Positions 27,201 through 33,953 of a DNA stretch of 64,000 nucleotides are shown here, piece after piece; within the stretch, counting starts at the first letter, position 1; each line of letters begins with the position of its first letter. This DNA is from Henricia sp. BOLD:AAB3569 (Eukaryota > Echinodermata > Asteroidea > Spinulosida > Echinasteridae). The notes beneath the pieces were generated by a model. That model did not search any database, had not been told where the DNA came from, and saw nothing but the letters and a program-made list of their open reading frames with translations. The position numbers were made by a program, and so were the translations under genes. The DNA lies in contig JBBELK010000438.1 in assembly GCA_037783545.1 (NCBI GenBank), positions 496,001-560,000 of the forward strand, read 5' to 3'.

Positions 27201-28301
27201 CGAGAAATCTTTGGGGATTCCCTTCGTATCGGTAGAGTCCGAGTACCACGCTCGCAGCTCGGTATGCGCTATGCAACACACGCCGTATCGGCACGGCGCG
27301 CTTGACGGATTGAGTGTGCTGCACTGCAAGTCCGTGAGTGCGGACCCCCCTGGTAAAACTGTTGAGTTTCACAACACATTCCTGCCGTTTCTGAAATAGC
27401 GCATCTTGAAAAACATCCTCTAAAATATCACAACATTGTGCAATTCAAACCATTTAAATAGGAACTGAAAATAAAGCATAATTTCTGACGATATGCATTT
27501 TTAAAAACGATTTTCAAAAATTTATATTGGTGGGGGAGTCCGTCACTGTACACGGACTCGCAGTGCAGTGCAGCACACTCAATCCGTCCAACGCCGTGCC
27601 GAGTACTATACCGAGCTGCGAACGTGGTACTCGGACTCTACCGATACGAAGGGAATCCCCGATGATTTCTCGCATTTGCAACATTTCTGTTTCGGGACAT
27701 GTTTGTCAGAATGTTTGATATGTGTCAAAGATAAAGTGGTGGGAGGTTGATTCTTGAACTCTTTTTGGTTTTCGTGAAAATGAGTAAAAAAGTTGCCGAG
27801 TTGGTGTCCGCCTCATAGGTTTATGCACATTTGGCCGGGCAATTTTGTCATCCAATCCCATAATGCATTGAGAACGTCGATAAGGTTTATTAGTGTGTCA
27901 CGGGGAGAAAATGACACATTTTGATTTCAATGTACGTCGTGTTCATGTTGATAAACTTGTATCCTCAGCTCTAATACAGAAAACCACATGATAAAGTTAG
28001 AGCTGAGGTAACCTCAGCTAACTCGCACCCCAAATTTACACGTCCAAATGTCGAACGGTCGAGTTGTCCAGGATCCGTGGCCTACGCGTAAAAAAGAACC
28101 TGGCAATCGACCTCCGATATTTTCACCGATTGAAACTACACAATACTGACAGAATTCCACAAGAATATTCAAGACACTGTTAACCCTATGCTCCATTTAA
28201 TCAAACCATCCACATCTAAATGATATCCACATTCTTACCTTAAAGTTATTGTGACTTAAATCGACTCCTCGAACGAACGGCAGCACTCCGGTCGCCGCCA
28301 T
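287..28301 (-). CDS. FLII: Flightless-1 homologue: N-terminal leucine-rich repeats plus gelsolin-like repeats (3' end outside window)
   Basis: FLII is an actin-binding and transcription-coregulating protein of the gelsolin superfamily. I assembled these minus-strand exons in transcript order: 28239-28301, 26323-26433, 25965-26117, 25403-25488, 24275-24351, 23480-23564, 22399-22619, 21734-21950, 20644-20728, 19542-19701, 18590-18699, 17770-17840, 16472-16605, 15719-15765, 12617-12682, 11890-12129, 10788-10903, 10282-10411, 9768-9849, 8513-8600, 7384-7497, 3555-3663, 3011-3097, 2096-2192, 871-1154, 287-501. Every junction is GT-AG and the phase is continuous over 3248 nt (1082 codons). The start is [20 protein letters not shown], close to vertebrate FLII. 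Exons 1-10 encode leucine-rich repeats (for example [20 protein letters not shown]), exons 11-13 a basic/acidic linker, and exons 13 onward gelsolin repeats ([35 protein letters not shown]). An acidic insert lies near residue 980. About 170 C-terminal residues expected from the family lie beyond base 1. Confidence 0.95.
3850..4172 (-). mobile_element. tRNA-derived SINE (different head)
   Basis: The high end, read on the minus strand, is GAGCGCATGTGGTCTAGTGG with B box GGTTCGAGCCC. The body contains CTGGGCAAGTCACTTAATC. Related body fragments occur at about 50085-50170 and 55840-55960. Confidence 0.75.
5223..5403. mobile_element. Inverted-repeat element rich in GGTCTACGTAGACC palindromes
   Basis: The ends TTGTTCAGACACGGTACTA and TAGTACCGTGTTTGGACAG are complementary. 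Inside, GGTCTACGTAGACC occurs repeatedly together with ACCGTTTTCGGT. A loose relative of one end is at 5525-5570. Confidence 0.7.
5850..5985. mobile_element. Short inverted-repeat element
   Basis: AGGTCCGGTCGTTTTTAGAC at the left and GTCTAAAAATGACACGACCT at the right bound about 136 bp. Non-coding. Confidence 0.65.
6164..6274 (-). CDS. FLII: Extra duplicated FLII exon (cassette, 111 nt)
   Basis: This 111-nt open segment has a good acceptor (CTACTTCAG) and donor (GTAAGC). It encodes a second version of the peptide made by the exon at 3555-3663. The two 36-codon cores align without gaps and share the WD-x-x-LAVDYTR-x-x-E-x-VLK pattern. Both start in phase 2 after the exon at 7384-7497. This copy also ends in phase 2, while the 3555-3663 copy ends in phase 0. 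It can therefore be included before the other exon, adding 37 residues in frame, or be skipped. Used in place of the other exon, it would shift the frame and meet a stop nine codons into the next exon. It is either an in-frame cassette or a truncation switch; the sequence cannot decide between them. Confidence 0.75.
6965..7309 (+). mobile_element. tRNA-derived SINE (GGTACCGTGGCCGAGTGG family)
   Basis: The head has a tRNA-like A box (GTGGCCGAGTGG) and B box (GGTTCGAATCC). A body with CTTGGGCAAGGCACTCAACC and a tail ending in AATAATAATAA follow. Other copies are at 16071-16401 and, inverted, at 57147-57497. ORFs in it are spurious. Confidence 0.85.
7545..7694. mobile_element. Inverted-repeat element (CAGTGAA...TTTCACTG ends)
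   Basis: CAGTGAATCTTGTATAGAGT and TAGCAGGTTTCACTG bound a body with repeated AGGTGGCC motifs. A second copy is at 58503-58689. Confidence 0.7.
8710..9167. mobile_element. Inverted-repeat element, about 458 bp
   Basis: The ends TAGGGGCGTTCGAGACGCTT and a near complement (AGCATCTCGAACGCCCCTA) mark it. The termini continue with CACCGGGTAAC and GTTACCCAG. It is non-coding and lies in the FLII intron where a short family-conserved segment appears to be missing. Confidence 0.7.
9331..9723. mobile_element. 393-bp MITE with 8-bp target-site duplication (hAT-like)
   Basis: About 55 bp at each end are inverted repeats (TACCCCTAGAACTATGGGGG and its complement, continuing to the CAATATGG region). Exact 8-bp direct repeats GAAATGCC flank it at 9323-9330 and 9724-9731. 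An 8-bp TSD is characteristic of hAT-type transposition. It has no coding capacity and lies in an FLII intron. Confidence 0.85.
10604..10710 (-). pseudogene. FLII: Decayed partial copy of an FLII exon
   Basis: A 107-bp segment repeats bases 10761-10867 at a period of 157 bp. It contains the 3' two thirds of the FLII exon at 10788-10903 plus about 27 bp of the following intron. In the copy, the tryptophan codon of the IMIWHG motif is TAG (stop at 10672-10674) instead of TGG. The acceptor half of the exon is absent and the donor has changed from GTTAGA to GTTTGA. It cannot contribute coding sequence and looks like a recent tandem duplication that has already degenerated. Confidence 0.9.
12702..12843. 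mobile_element. Near-perfect palindromic element (TTTAAAGGC...GCTCGTCAGCAAT family)
   Basis: Two 65-bp arms are inverted around a seven-base spacer. Arm motifs are GCTCGTCAGCAATG, GCGCGCGCCAAATT and CACGAAATACGCAGCTCCAT. It starts about 20 bp upstream of the acceptor of an FLII exon (12617-12682). Other members are at 32110-32255 and single arms at 31168-31233 and 33831-33880. Confidence 0.8.
12942..14957. mobile_element. 2 kb terminal-inverted-repeat transposon with 9-bp TSD (Mutator-like size)
   Basis: A perfect 18-bp terminal inverted repeat (TAGTCTAGGCCCTAGACG at the left, its exact complement at the right) is flanked by perfect 9-bp direct repeats CTCAGCTGG at 12933-12941 and 14958-14966. 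A 9-bp target duplication is typical of Mutator-like elements. Each end also has a subterminal palindrome that repeats the CTAGACG motif. No transposase is recognisable inside; the longest ORF (14408-14869) has no family features. It lies in an FLII intron, inserted into the A-box of a tRNA-like repeat. Confidence 0.85.
15130..15390 (+). repeat. Cluster of tRNA-like repeats, two direct and one inverted
   Basis: TGCCTCATAGCTTAGCTGGT and TGCCTCATAGCTCAGCAGGT are direct copies of an A-box-like head. At about 15305-15385 an inverted relative reads TTCAAACCCGAGACCTCTGA. Similar inverted fragments occur at 35710-35775 and 49330-49405. None folds into a convincing functional tRNA. Confidence 0.65.
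15499..15690. mobile_element. Small inverted-repeat element (GCACACCTTT family)
   Basis: The ends AAGCACGCCGCACACCTTTT and AAAGGTGTGCGGCGGGCTTT are complementary, with core CGGGCCGGTCTGACCGTAC-like sequence. A second member is at 41273-41409. It ends 28 bp from the FLII microexon. Confidence 0.75.
15719..15765 (-). CDS. FLII: 47-nt FLII microexon
   Basis: A very short exon of the FLII gene encoding [16 protein letters not shown], with the first codon split with the upstream exon. It supplies the highly conserved FLII/gelsolin strand that reads [14 protein letters not shown] in vertebrates. The acceptor is TTTCAACAG and the donor GTAAGT. It joins the exon at 16472-16605 (ends in phase 1) to the exon at 12617-12682 (starts in phase 0), and its length is exactly what the frame needs. 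A small inverted-repeat transposon ends 28 bp from its donor, and a 2 kb transposon fills much of the next intron. Confidence 0.9.
15925..16060 (+). mobile_element. Short tRNA-like repeat with terminal hairpin
   Basis: CAGCTCGGTGGTCGAGTGGT (A box) and GGGGTTCAGTCCC (B box), followed by a GCTATGAAGTTTGTTTCATA hairpin and GAGTATACAGTGCTAAT. The inverted relative is at 16921-17035. The hairpin part alone recurs at about 1586-1665 and 42440-42520. Confidence 0.7.
16071..16401 (+). mobile_element. tRNA-derived SINE, second copy
   Basis: Same structure as 6965-7309, with GGTTCGAATCC at about 16133 and an ATAATAATAATAA tail. Slightly shorter because of a small deletion in the body. Inserted in an FLII intron. 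Confidence 0.85.
16651..16859. mobile_element. Inverted-repeat element (ACTCACAATAAGTTAGGGAT ends)
   Basis: Terminal repeats CTCACAATAAGTTAGGGATA and its complement near 16832-16859 bound about 209 bp. A disrupted relative with the same interior and right end spans about 18985-19525. It is non-coding. Confidence 0.7.
16921..17035 (-). mobile_element. Short tRNA-like repeat, inverted copy
   Basis: GGGACTCGAACCCATGACCT marks the B box on the minus strand and GGTCACATGGTTAAG the A box. Same family as 15925-16060. Confidence 0.65.
17138..17338. mobile_element. 201-bp inverted-repeat element (CAGGGGCC ends)
   Basis: CAGGGGCCAATTTCATAAAG at the left is exactly complementary to the right end CTTTATGAAATTGGCCCCTG, and the repeat extends through GCTGTTTAGC. 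I see no convincing target duplication. It lies in an FLII intron. Confidence 0.75.
17935..18400 (+). repeat. Dispersed repeat, TTTTAAACGGCT / CACGCACACA family
   Basis: Shares successive blocks (cacacac with AGAAATTGCACGCTC, AAAGCAAAATGTG, ACACGCCTG, AAACATGGCAAAACGAC and a closing TTATCAGCG with CTAGC) with 50940-51340 and, inverted, with 61890-62330. A shorter part occurs at 43960-44150. Non-coding. Confidence 0.6.
19080..19445 (+). repeat. Dispersed promoter-plus-first-exon-like module, copy 1
   Basis: Contains CCATGGCGCAACAACATAAA (frame [12 protein letters not shown]) running into a donor AGAG|GTAAGT, then downstream GAGCCACGTGGGTCATGAAA and GGGTGACGTCACCGGAAAGC. A second copy at 62330-62757 keeps the ATG, the frame and the donor. 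It may be the 5' end of a mobile element or of a duplicated gene. Confidence 0.6.
20873..21240 (-). mobile_element. tRNA-derived SINE (Ser/Leu-like head)
   Basis: On the minus strand the head is GCAGCATGGCTGAGCGGTGT with B box GGTTCGAATCC. The body contains GGCAAGGCACTTTGCCACGA and the tail is an ATT repeat. Body relatives occur at about 10455-10600 and 39055-39190. Confidence 0.8.
22880..23170 (-). mobile_element. SINE-related fragment with a TTTA tail
   Basis: Begins with a (TTTA)n run. It contains the body module GACACCGGGGAATCC, AAAGAATGCTCTG and ACACACTGGACCAACGGC, shared with the SINEs at 6965, 16071 and 57147, but lacks a clear tRNA head. Confidence 0.65.
23928..24176. mobile_element. 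Inverted-repeat element (GCAGGGTTGT ends)
   Basis: The ends GCAGGGTTGTGGTC and ACACCCTGC are complementary. The interior is built of short imperfect repeats of GACTTGTG and its complement CACAAGTC. A related copy is at 37639-37837. Confidence 0.65.
26643..26774 (+). CDS. Candidate first exon of an unknown plus-strand transcript inside FLII intron 1
   Basis: An ATG opens 44 codons (begins [20 protein letters not shown]) that run directly into a consensus donor, ATG|GTAAGT. The peptide has a short hydrophobic run (VGLVFFLF) followed by RR. I do not recognise it. It lies antisense to FLII between FLII exons 1 and 2, about 2.7 kb upstream of the first MIEF gene on the same strand. Spliced to the best-looking acceptor just 5' of the MIEF start, it would end at once (ATG|TAA). 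It could then be a short upstream ORF of that mRNA rather than a separate gene. No continuing exon was found, so this may be chance. Confidence 0.3.
26985..27890. mobile_element. Foldback element with roughly 350-bp inverted arms in FLII intron 1
   Basis: The left arm runs from AACCTTATCGACGTTCTC (about 26985) to about 27345. The right arm, its reverse complement, runs from about 27535 to 27890. A spacer of about 190 bp separates them. ORFs seen in it occur in both arms as mirror images and are not genes. A single-arm relative lies at about 46930-47060. Confidence 0.8.
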
Positions 28302-29448
28302 CTTGCTTTCATGTGTATTATTTTTACTGTCATGACTAAATAGATATCTGTGGTCATGACTGTAGGGGATTCCTTAAAAACTGTAAGATTGTTTCCTTCT
28401 CAAAAAATCTCAAAAATAATCTTTAAAAAAACATGCAACATGTGTGCGTAATAAATTCAAGCTAAAATTGCCTTAAATCAATTTTCACAAATATTTACCT
28501 TATGTATTTCTGCGTTTATTGTCAAAATTTGTGCACATTCCTGTGAGTGAAGTTTGAGTCTGTCCCTGAACTTTCAGAAAATGATTGGGAAATTCCCGAA
28601 CTATGAACTCGTGCCGTGTTTTTGTTACCATAAACAGAAATATGTTTCTCAACCAATGATCAGCTTATGGTCGTCATTTGAATGACGTCACAAGCATGTT
28701 CTGTTTATGGTCGCGAAAACTTGCATGTGACGTTGCGCGTTGAATGATTCTGCAGCTAGCGCAGGCCGAGTCATTTTAAACTGAGTAGCTGAAGAAAACA
28801 CATTTTGGAGGAGTTGATGATGATGAAGGCCTAACAGAATTGACATTTTTGGTACTTTCGTGAACCGACTGTCATATTAATTGATCTTCATTCATTATTG
28901 AATTCCCGCGGCCATAATCTAAATTTTCTTTTAAAGTTTAGGTTGAGCATTATTTCTCAAAATCTCTGTCGAAATCATGACTGACATTGAATGAAAGGCG
29001 GCATAGGCATAGCCTACCTGATACGATGTGTCAATGAGAAAATGTGCATGCAAACACTGGAATGTTTTACCTTTTTTCTGGTTGGTTAATATGTTTTGAC
29101 CAATTGTCTCGCAAATAGGCCTACATGTTGTGTCTGCCAATTACCTCTCAATGCACTTTTTTAAGCAGTGTTAATGTCCCATCCTTAAAGGATGGAGCAA
29201 GTATAATTATTTACAATGACTTTAGAGGGTTTTGACAAGGCCCGGCTAGATAATTTGAGTAACTGGTTAAGTGGTAAAGTTCTCGCACACATGACATGAC
29301 AATGATCATCGCTTCTAAACTACTTTGTAGTACAAGTACATTGTATATACTCAACTTGCCCAGACCTAGTTTTGACAAAATTCTGTTGTACGAGTTTAAT
29401 GACTATTTGTGGTGTATTGTTTTTGTCTTTAGTAACTGACTGCGCATC
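28302..29448. promoter_or_regulatory. Divergent FLII / MIEF intergenic promoter interval
   Basis: These 1147 bp separate the FLII start codon (minus strand) from the first MIEF start codon (plus strand) and must hold both promoters. A perfect CRE-type palindrome, TGACGTCA, lies at 28683-28690. The segment is otherwise mostly unique, unlike the repeat-filled introns nearby. A pyrimidine-rich tract ending in CTTTAG about 15 bp before the MIEF ATG suggests a 5'UTR intron acceptor there. No TATA box is assigned. Confidence 0.5.
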
Positions 29449-30798
29449 ATGGCAGCAGGCGGCAGTGGCAAAGGTTGGAAGAACCAGGAAGATAATTCTG
29501 GTGGTTCCTGGCTCCTGACAGGCCTGAAGATTGGCGCAGCACTTGGAGCAGCAGCTCTTGGTACCTACGCAGCTGTCAAACTTGCACAAGAGGAGAAAGA
29601 ACCTCCCATGCTAAGCAGATTCGGAAGTGATTCAAGCGGAGGGAGTGAGGGGAACAGAGATACTCCATCGGGCTTTGATCAAAAGCCAGCCTCTTCAAGT
29701 GGTTCAAAAAAGTTGCCAAAATCTCGGAGGAAACCTCCTGGTGGCTTGGCTGACGAGCTGAATGAGTATTTCAGCCTTAGCCAAGTTGCATCTTCTGAGA
29801 AAAGAATGTTCGTCCAGGATCTGGTTGAAAAGACAAGGCAGCGAATAAGCAGCTACCTCACCAAGAAGCATCCCAGACATATCAAGAGCGAGCTGACCCC
29901 AGCACCTTTTGACGATGTTCTCTTTGAGTCAGGAGCCAATGTCTTTAAGATGATGCTTCCTTTAGGGTTTGACCACCACATGTGGCAGTTCATCGACGCT
30001 ACAGATACGGTCCTCGACATCCCTGGTTTTTTCTGTGTCCGCCGTGTCAACTTGGATTTCTTCCGAATCGGGAAAAGCCCCTGGGACTCTTTTCTGGTTG
30101 GAAGCTATCTCTGTCCGGAGCATTTGACAAAATTCTGGAAGAAAATTGTTGATGGAATGCTCAACGAGGAGATGATAGTGGATTTTTACTGCAACGTCAA
30201 GCAGAATGCAAGCGGAGTGGAACTCAATATTGAGAATCCCGTTGGAAGATACGCCAACGGTGATATGATTCATCTTCAAATTATCCCTTGCTTTAAGTTT
30301 GAAAAAGCTGGCAAACCGGTTGTGATAACTGTCGAGTCTGTGTCCCAACATCAAAGTCAGCTGGGTTATGGTCCTTCAACAACAGGGAACCCTCATGAGA
30401 ATCTCTGGTTTCATTCACGGGAGGTGGAAATCGTCGAAAAGATAAAGTACCTCGATAAACATGGCGGATGCCGCCAGAAGTGTCTAGCAATCCTGGATGC
30501 CCTGAGGTACACCAACCCGCCCCTGAAGATGCTCTCTCCGTATCTCTTAGCAACCATCATTCTGAGGCTCTGCAAGGAGGAGACCTACTGGGAGGAAGAA
30601 ATGATTGCCGAGAGGTTTTTGGATCTTCTTAAGACCCTGGAGGGCCATCTCAGGGATGGAGCTGTGAGGGATGTCTTTGATGACGAAGTTAACGTCTTGT
30701 CCCGGTGCTGTTCACCCAAGGAGATTGGTGAATTGCGGAGATGGTTGGCTCATGTGCTTGCATCAAAAGATAGAATTTCGGACTTGTTGTACAATTAG
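29449..30798 (+). CDS. MIEF: Mitochondrial dynamics protein MiD49/51-like (MIEF), copy 1
   Basis: A single-exon 449-residue ORF. MiD49/51 proteins sit in the mitochondrial outer membrane and recruit the fission GTPase DRP1. Residues 21-45 form a glycine/alanine-rich hydrophobic anchor (starts SWLLTGLKIGAALGAAALG). Residues 50-95 are low-complexity and polar. From about residue 95 the protein follows the MiD nucleotidyltransferase-like fold: MMLPLGFDHHMWQFID, then IPGFFCVRRVNLDFF, then SPWDSFLVGSYL, then the C-terminal helical part with GGCRQKCLAILDAL and EEMIAERFLDLLKTLEGHL. The GS...D-x-D catalytic pattern of active nucleotidyltransferases is not apparent, as expected for MiD proteins. The ATG is in good context (gcgcatcATGG). 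It lies head-to-head with FLII, as MIEF2 does in human. Confidence 0.92.
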   Translation: MAAGGSGKGWKNQEDNSGGSWLLTGLKIGAALGAAALGTYAAVKLAQEEKEPPMLSRFGSDSSGGSEGNRDTPSGFDQKPASSSGSKKLPKSRRKPPGGLADELNEYFSLSQVASSEKRMFVQDLVEKTRQRISSYLTKKHPRHIKSELTPAPFDDVLFESGANVFKMMLPLGFDHHMWQFIDATDTVLDIPGFFCVRRVNLDFFRIGKSPWDSFLVGSYLCPEHLTKFWKKIVDGMLNEEMIVDFYCNVKQNASGVELNIENPVGRYANGDMIHLQIIPCFKFEKAGKPVVITVESVSQHQSQLGYGPSTTGNPHENLWFHSREVEIVEKIKYLDKHGGCRQKCLAILDALRYTNPPLKMLSPYLLATIILRLCKEETYWEEEMIAERFLDLLKTLEGHLRDGAVRDVFDDEVNVLSRCCSPKEIGELRRWLAHVLASKDRISDLLYN

Positions 30799-30874
30799 GT
30801 TTGATGACAGCAGTCACTTCATCAGTCATCAGTTGCTTCATAAAACAGTATCATAAATTCATCGTGTGTTGCTT

Positions 30875-30892
30875 GGGGGGGGGGGGGGGGGG
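30875..30892 (+). repeat. Poly-G tract (18 G)
   Basis: Uninterrupted run of 18 G about 75 bp after the MIEF copy 1 stop codon. Confidence 0.9.
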
Positions 30893-30966
30893 TGTGTGTA
30901 CGTGTGACACCCCTCCCAATATGTATTTTATTTGGTAAATTCATGGTCGGCTATATCGGCAATGCT

Positions 30967-31009
30967 AGATCTCAGGATGGCGCCGTAATACGGCGCCATC
31001 CTGAGATCT
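30967..31009. repeat. Perfect 20-bp palindrome with 3-base loop
   Basis: AGATCTCAGGATGGCGCCGT, then AAT, then the exact complement. A second perfect hairpin (AAGCGACGT, TAC, ACGTCGCTT) follows at 31032-31052. Both lie downstream of MIEF copy 1 and could fold in its 3'UTR if the transcript extends that far. Confidence 0.85.
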
Positions 31010-31167
31010 CAGGAAATTTTCACTATGCTAAAAGCGACGTTACACGTCGCTTAGCAGAGTGGAAATGTTACGGCGCTGGTAATATCTATATTAAATCGGC
31101 ACTAGTTGTCCCGTGAAGGTGCTCATCCGTTCACACCCCCCACCCCCTGCCCCCGCCCCCATTTTAC

Positions 31168-31233
31168 TATGGAGCTGCGTTTTCGTGGCACAAATTTGTT
31201 GCGCGCGCATTGCTGACGAACCTGTGCCTTTAA
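31168..31233 (+). repeat. Single arm of the palindromic element family
   Basis: One arm (ATGGAGCTGCG to CTGTGCCTTTA) without its partner, downstream of MIEF copy 1. It has the same orientation as the single arm just upstream of MIEF copy 2. Confidence 0.65.
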
Positions 31234-32109
31234 GTTTTTTTCTTTACGACTTTATCGAAGTTCTATTTTTCTTTCAGAGTTTCCCTTTTCAAACATTTGA
31301 AATAAAACAAAATGAACGTACAGTAACTTACAAAGAAAACTACTAATGCGTTCATTATTTATTTTGGTGGAGGTACTACAAATTTGCAATAATCGAGAGT
31401 ATCTGTAAATGTTATTTGAAATAATTGGTGGTATTTTTGCCAAACGTAAATTTGTGATTAATTTAACCTGAAAAATGTTAGAAAGGTAAATCTCGAAATT
31501 AATTGTATTCATCACCAGCTGCATTATGTGCTCTGTCTGCATAATTACTGTTTCGGAATCCAGTAGACCTAGTATGCGCAAATCACTAGTTCTGTTTAAT
31601 AATTAATAAAGGTAAACTGTACATACATTACCTGTGCTCTTGAAAAATACATCAACATAATTGGAATAAAAAGGATAGAGTTCTTGGTTTGATAAAGTAA
31701 TTGGCTTTTAAAAAGATATTGTTTAAAATAATCCACCTGTAAAAAAGTTATGATCGATGCAAAATGGCAATTTATGAAAATTTGTGCAAATGTTTACATC
31801 GCAACTTCCTTTCAAATCTCATTTGAAAGCTAATGGCTTTTATAAAAAAGGGATTTTAAAAATTCAATTATCAACTCTGACAAACACTCCAGAGCTAAAA
31901 AAACCATTCATTCAACCATGGTGAGAACCAAAGATAAAATATTAAAAATATTAATGTATTTGACATTAACATTTAGAAACCATTAACAAAAGAGAAAACC
32001 TGTAAAGAATAAGTTAATGCAAAGTATTTAAATGATTGTTTATTCCTGTTTTAACACTTCACCAGCATTTGTTAAACTTGTTGGTGAATGCAGCAATAAA
32101 CTGTTATTA

Positions 32110-32255
32110 TAAAGGCACAGGCTCGTCAGCAATGCACACACGCCAAATTCGTTGCACGAAATATGCAGCTCCATAGCAAAGGCGCGGCATGGAGCTGCGT
32201 ATTTCGTAGCACGAATTTGGCGCGCGAGCATTGCTGACGAGCCTGCGCCTTTAAA
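32110..32255. mobile_element. Near-perfect palindromic element, second full copy
   Basis: Same family as 12702-12843, with outer ends TAAAGGCACAGGCTCGTCAG and CTGACGAGCCTGCGCCTTTA. It lies between the two MIEF genes and is non-coding. Confidence 0.8.
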
Positions 32256-33830
32256 GTAAAATATAGTAATGAACAAAAAGTCTAGAACTACATGTATTTG
32301 GTTATTGCAGTAAATGTGCAAATTTGTTGTCATGTAATAAATGAACCAAACAAGTAAAGAAAAAAGTGTGAAAAAATGATTACTAATAAGTTCATTTGTG
32401 TCACCCTGGATGTTAACTCTTTCCTATGTTTATTTATTTCATTTTCTTTAAACTTCGGAGATGCACCGCCCAAAAAAATTGCACGGAGCTTCCAAGGGGA
32501 GGCTTCAGAAGGCACTTTGTATAACGAGAAAAAAGAAATGCTGTTTGGCAGACAATCCTTAATGGCATAAATAGATGAATGGAGGTCCCTGTTTACTAGG
32601 CACGCAGTAGGATGATTGATAGCTGCTTTTACACACAGCGGTAAAACGGCCTTACTCAATGAGCTTACATGTATGTTTTTACATAAATCAATGGGCCTAG
32701 GCTTGAGGCCAAGATTGTCCAGGGTGGACCTGACCTGTAACTAGTGTAATTCAACATTAAAGGTGACTACAGGGGCACTGGGGCACAGACTAGGTAATCA
32801 GTTGAGGATTACATGAAGTTTGAGCAAAATTGGGCCAAAACAGACTTCGAAATTTGCAAAAATATATAGGTTATATTAACAGTCAAAATTAATTTATTTC
32901 TGTCCTTCTAGATCTTAGTACTTCCTGTGAGAGGTGTTTTTTTTAAAAGTGTGTGCGCACACATGTTTTACTATTCACTTAACACGAAAAACCATTGAAG
33001 TATATTTAATGTAGGTGAAACATGATAGTTTCTACTACTTTAGCTATGAATTATAATGTATGTGTTGGTTATCTGGTTATTCTCGGAATCCGTAAAAAAA
33101 GTTTCATCATGAGTCATATTCGTAACTCATGGAGTCACTTTTTTACCCCGAATAGTATTTAGTAAACATTCTTGAAAATGATTTATGAAAGTCCTACTAT
33201 GAAAGTATTTACGATGTCCCTCCAAGGCTTCCATATATCTCATGACCTACTTTTTTTGCCTGAAGGCCAAACAGTATTATGATTGTGTGCATGTACTATG
33301 TACGCAGCATGCCATAGATACAGCTCCATGGTCTGATGAACCATGGATGAACTGCATGCATTTTTCGCTAGTAGGCCTACAGTACTAGTAGTTGTATTGT
33401 ATTTCGAGCTCTGATTGTGTTATGCATGTTGCCTTCGTACTGCTACTGCCTGCAGAGATGATCATGAAGTGGCTCCTACCATCATACCATGTCCGATGTT
33501 TTTATCAAAATTAGGTAGGCTAATTAATATTTGGCTAGGTCTAATCATTGTTTAAAGGTTAAAATCAGAAATGTTCACAGATTTATTTACACAGATTTCT
33601 CAAAGCAACGGATGTCAAATGTTTATATGTGCGAAGAGGCTCAACGTCGTGAACGTGAATCCAGCCTTCACACTACCGGTGTGAAGTTGGTTACTTGTTC
33701 GACGTTCAATATTCAATAAGGAGCTGTTACTTATTCAACATTCAATAAGGAGCTGTTACTTATTCGACATACAAATGCACAGAAAATTTTATTTCAAAGG
33801 GTCAAATGCCCTACCCTGGGGCATGAAAAA

Positions 33831-33880
33831 CGTGGCACGAATTTTGCGCGCGCGCATTGCTGACGAGCCTGTGCCTTTAA
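33831..33880 (+). repeat. Single arm of the palindromic element family upstream of MIEF copy 2
   Basis: CGTGGCACGA, a GCGCGCGCATTGCTGACGAG-type core and CTGTGCCTTTAA end 73 bp before the MIEF copy 2 start codon, so it lies in the probable 5'UTR or promoter. Confidence 0.65.
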
Positions 33881-33953
33881 TACACTAACAGTTTTCCAAT
33901 CATGAAAAATAAATGTTGTAAATTTCAAATGTGCAGATATTGAATAAAGGATC

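Larger units (their letters stand above)
30799..33953. other. Interval between the two MIEF genes
   Basis: No gene seen. It holds a poly-G tract, two perfect hairpins (30967-31052), a single repeat arm, an AATAAA at about 31302 that could serve MIEF copy 1, one full palindromic element (32110-32255), AT-rich unique sequence, a tandem doublet of about 33 bp near 33707-33770 (ACTTATTC...CAATAAGGAGCTGTT), and another single arm at 33831. Confidence 0.6.

Noticed and set aside
27123..27750. Several 60-84 residue ORFs with matching peptides on both strands
   Set aside because: They are mirror images in the two arms of the foldback element in FLII intron 1, not genes.
29449..30798. Alternative identity as a cGAS-like or Mab21-like nucleotidyltransferase
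   Set aside because: The fold is related, but the N-terminal anchor, the IPGFF-x-VRR and SPWD-x-x-x-VGSYL blocks and the lack of a GS...D-x-D catalytic pattern fit MiD49/51.
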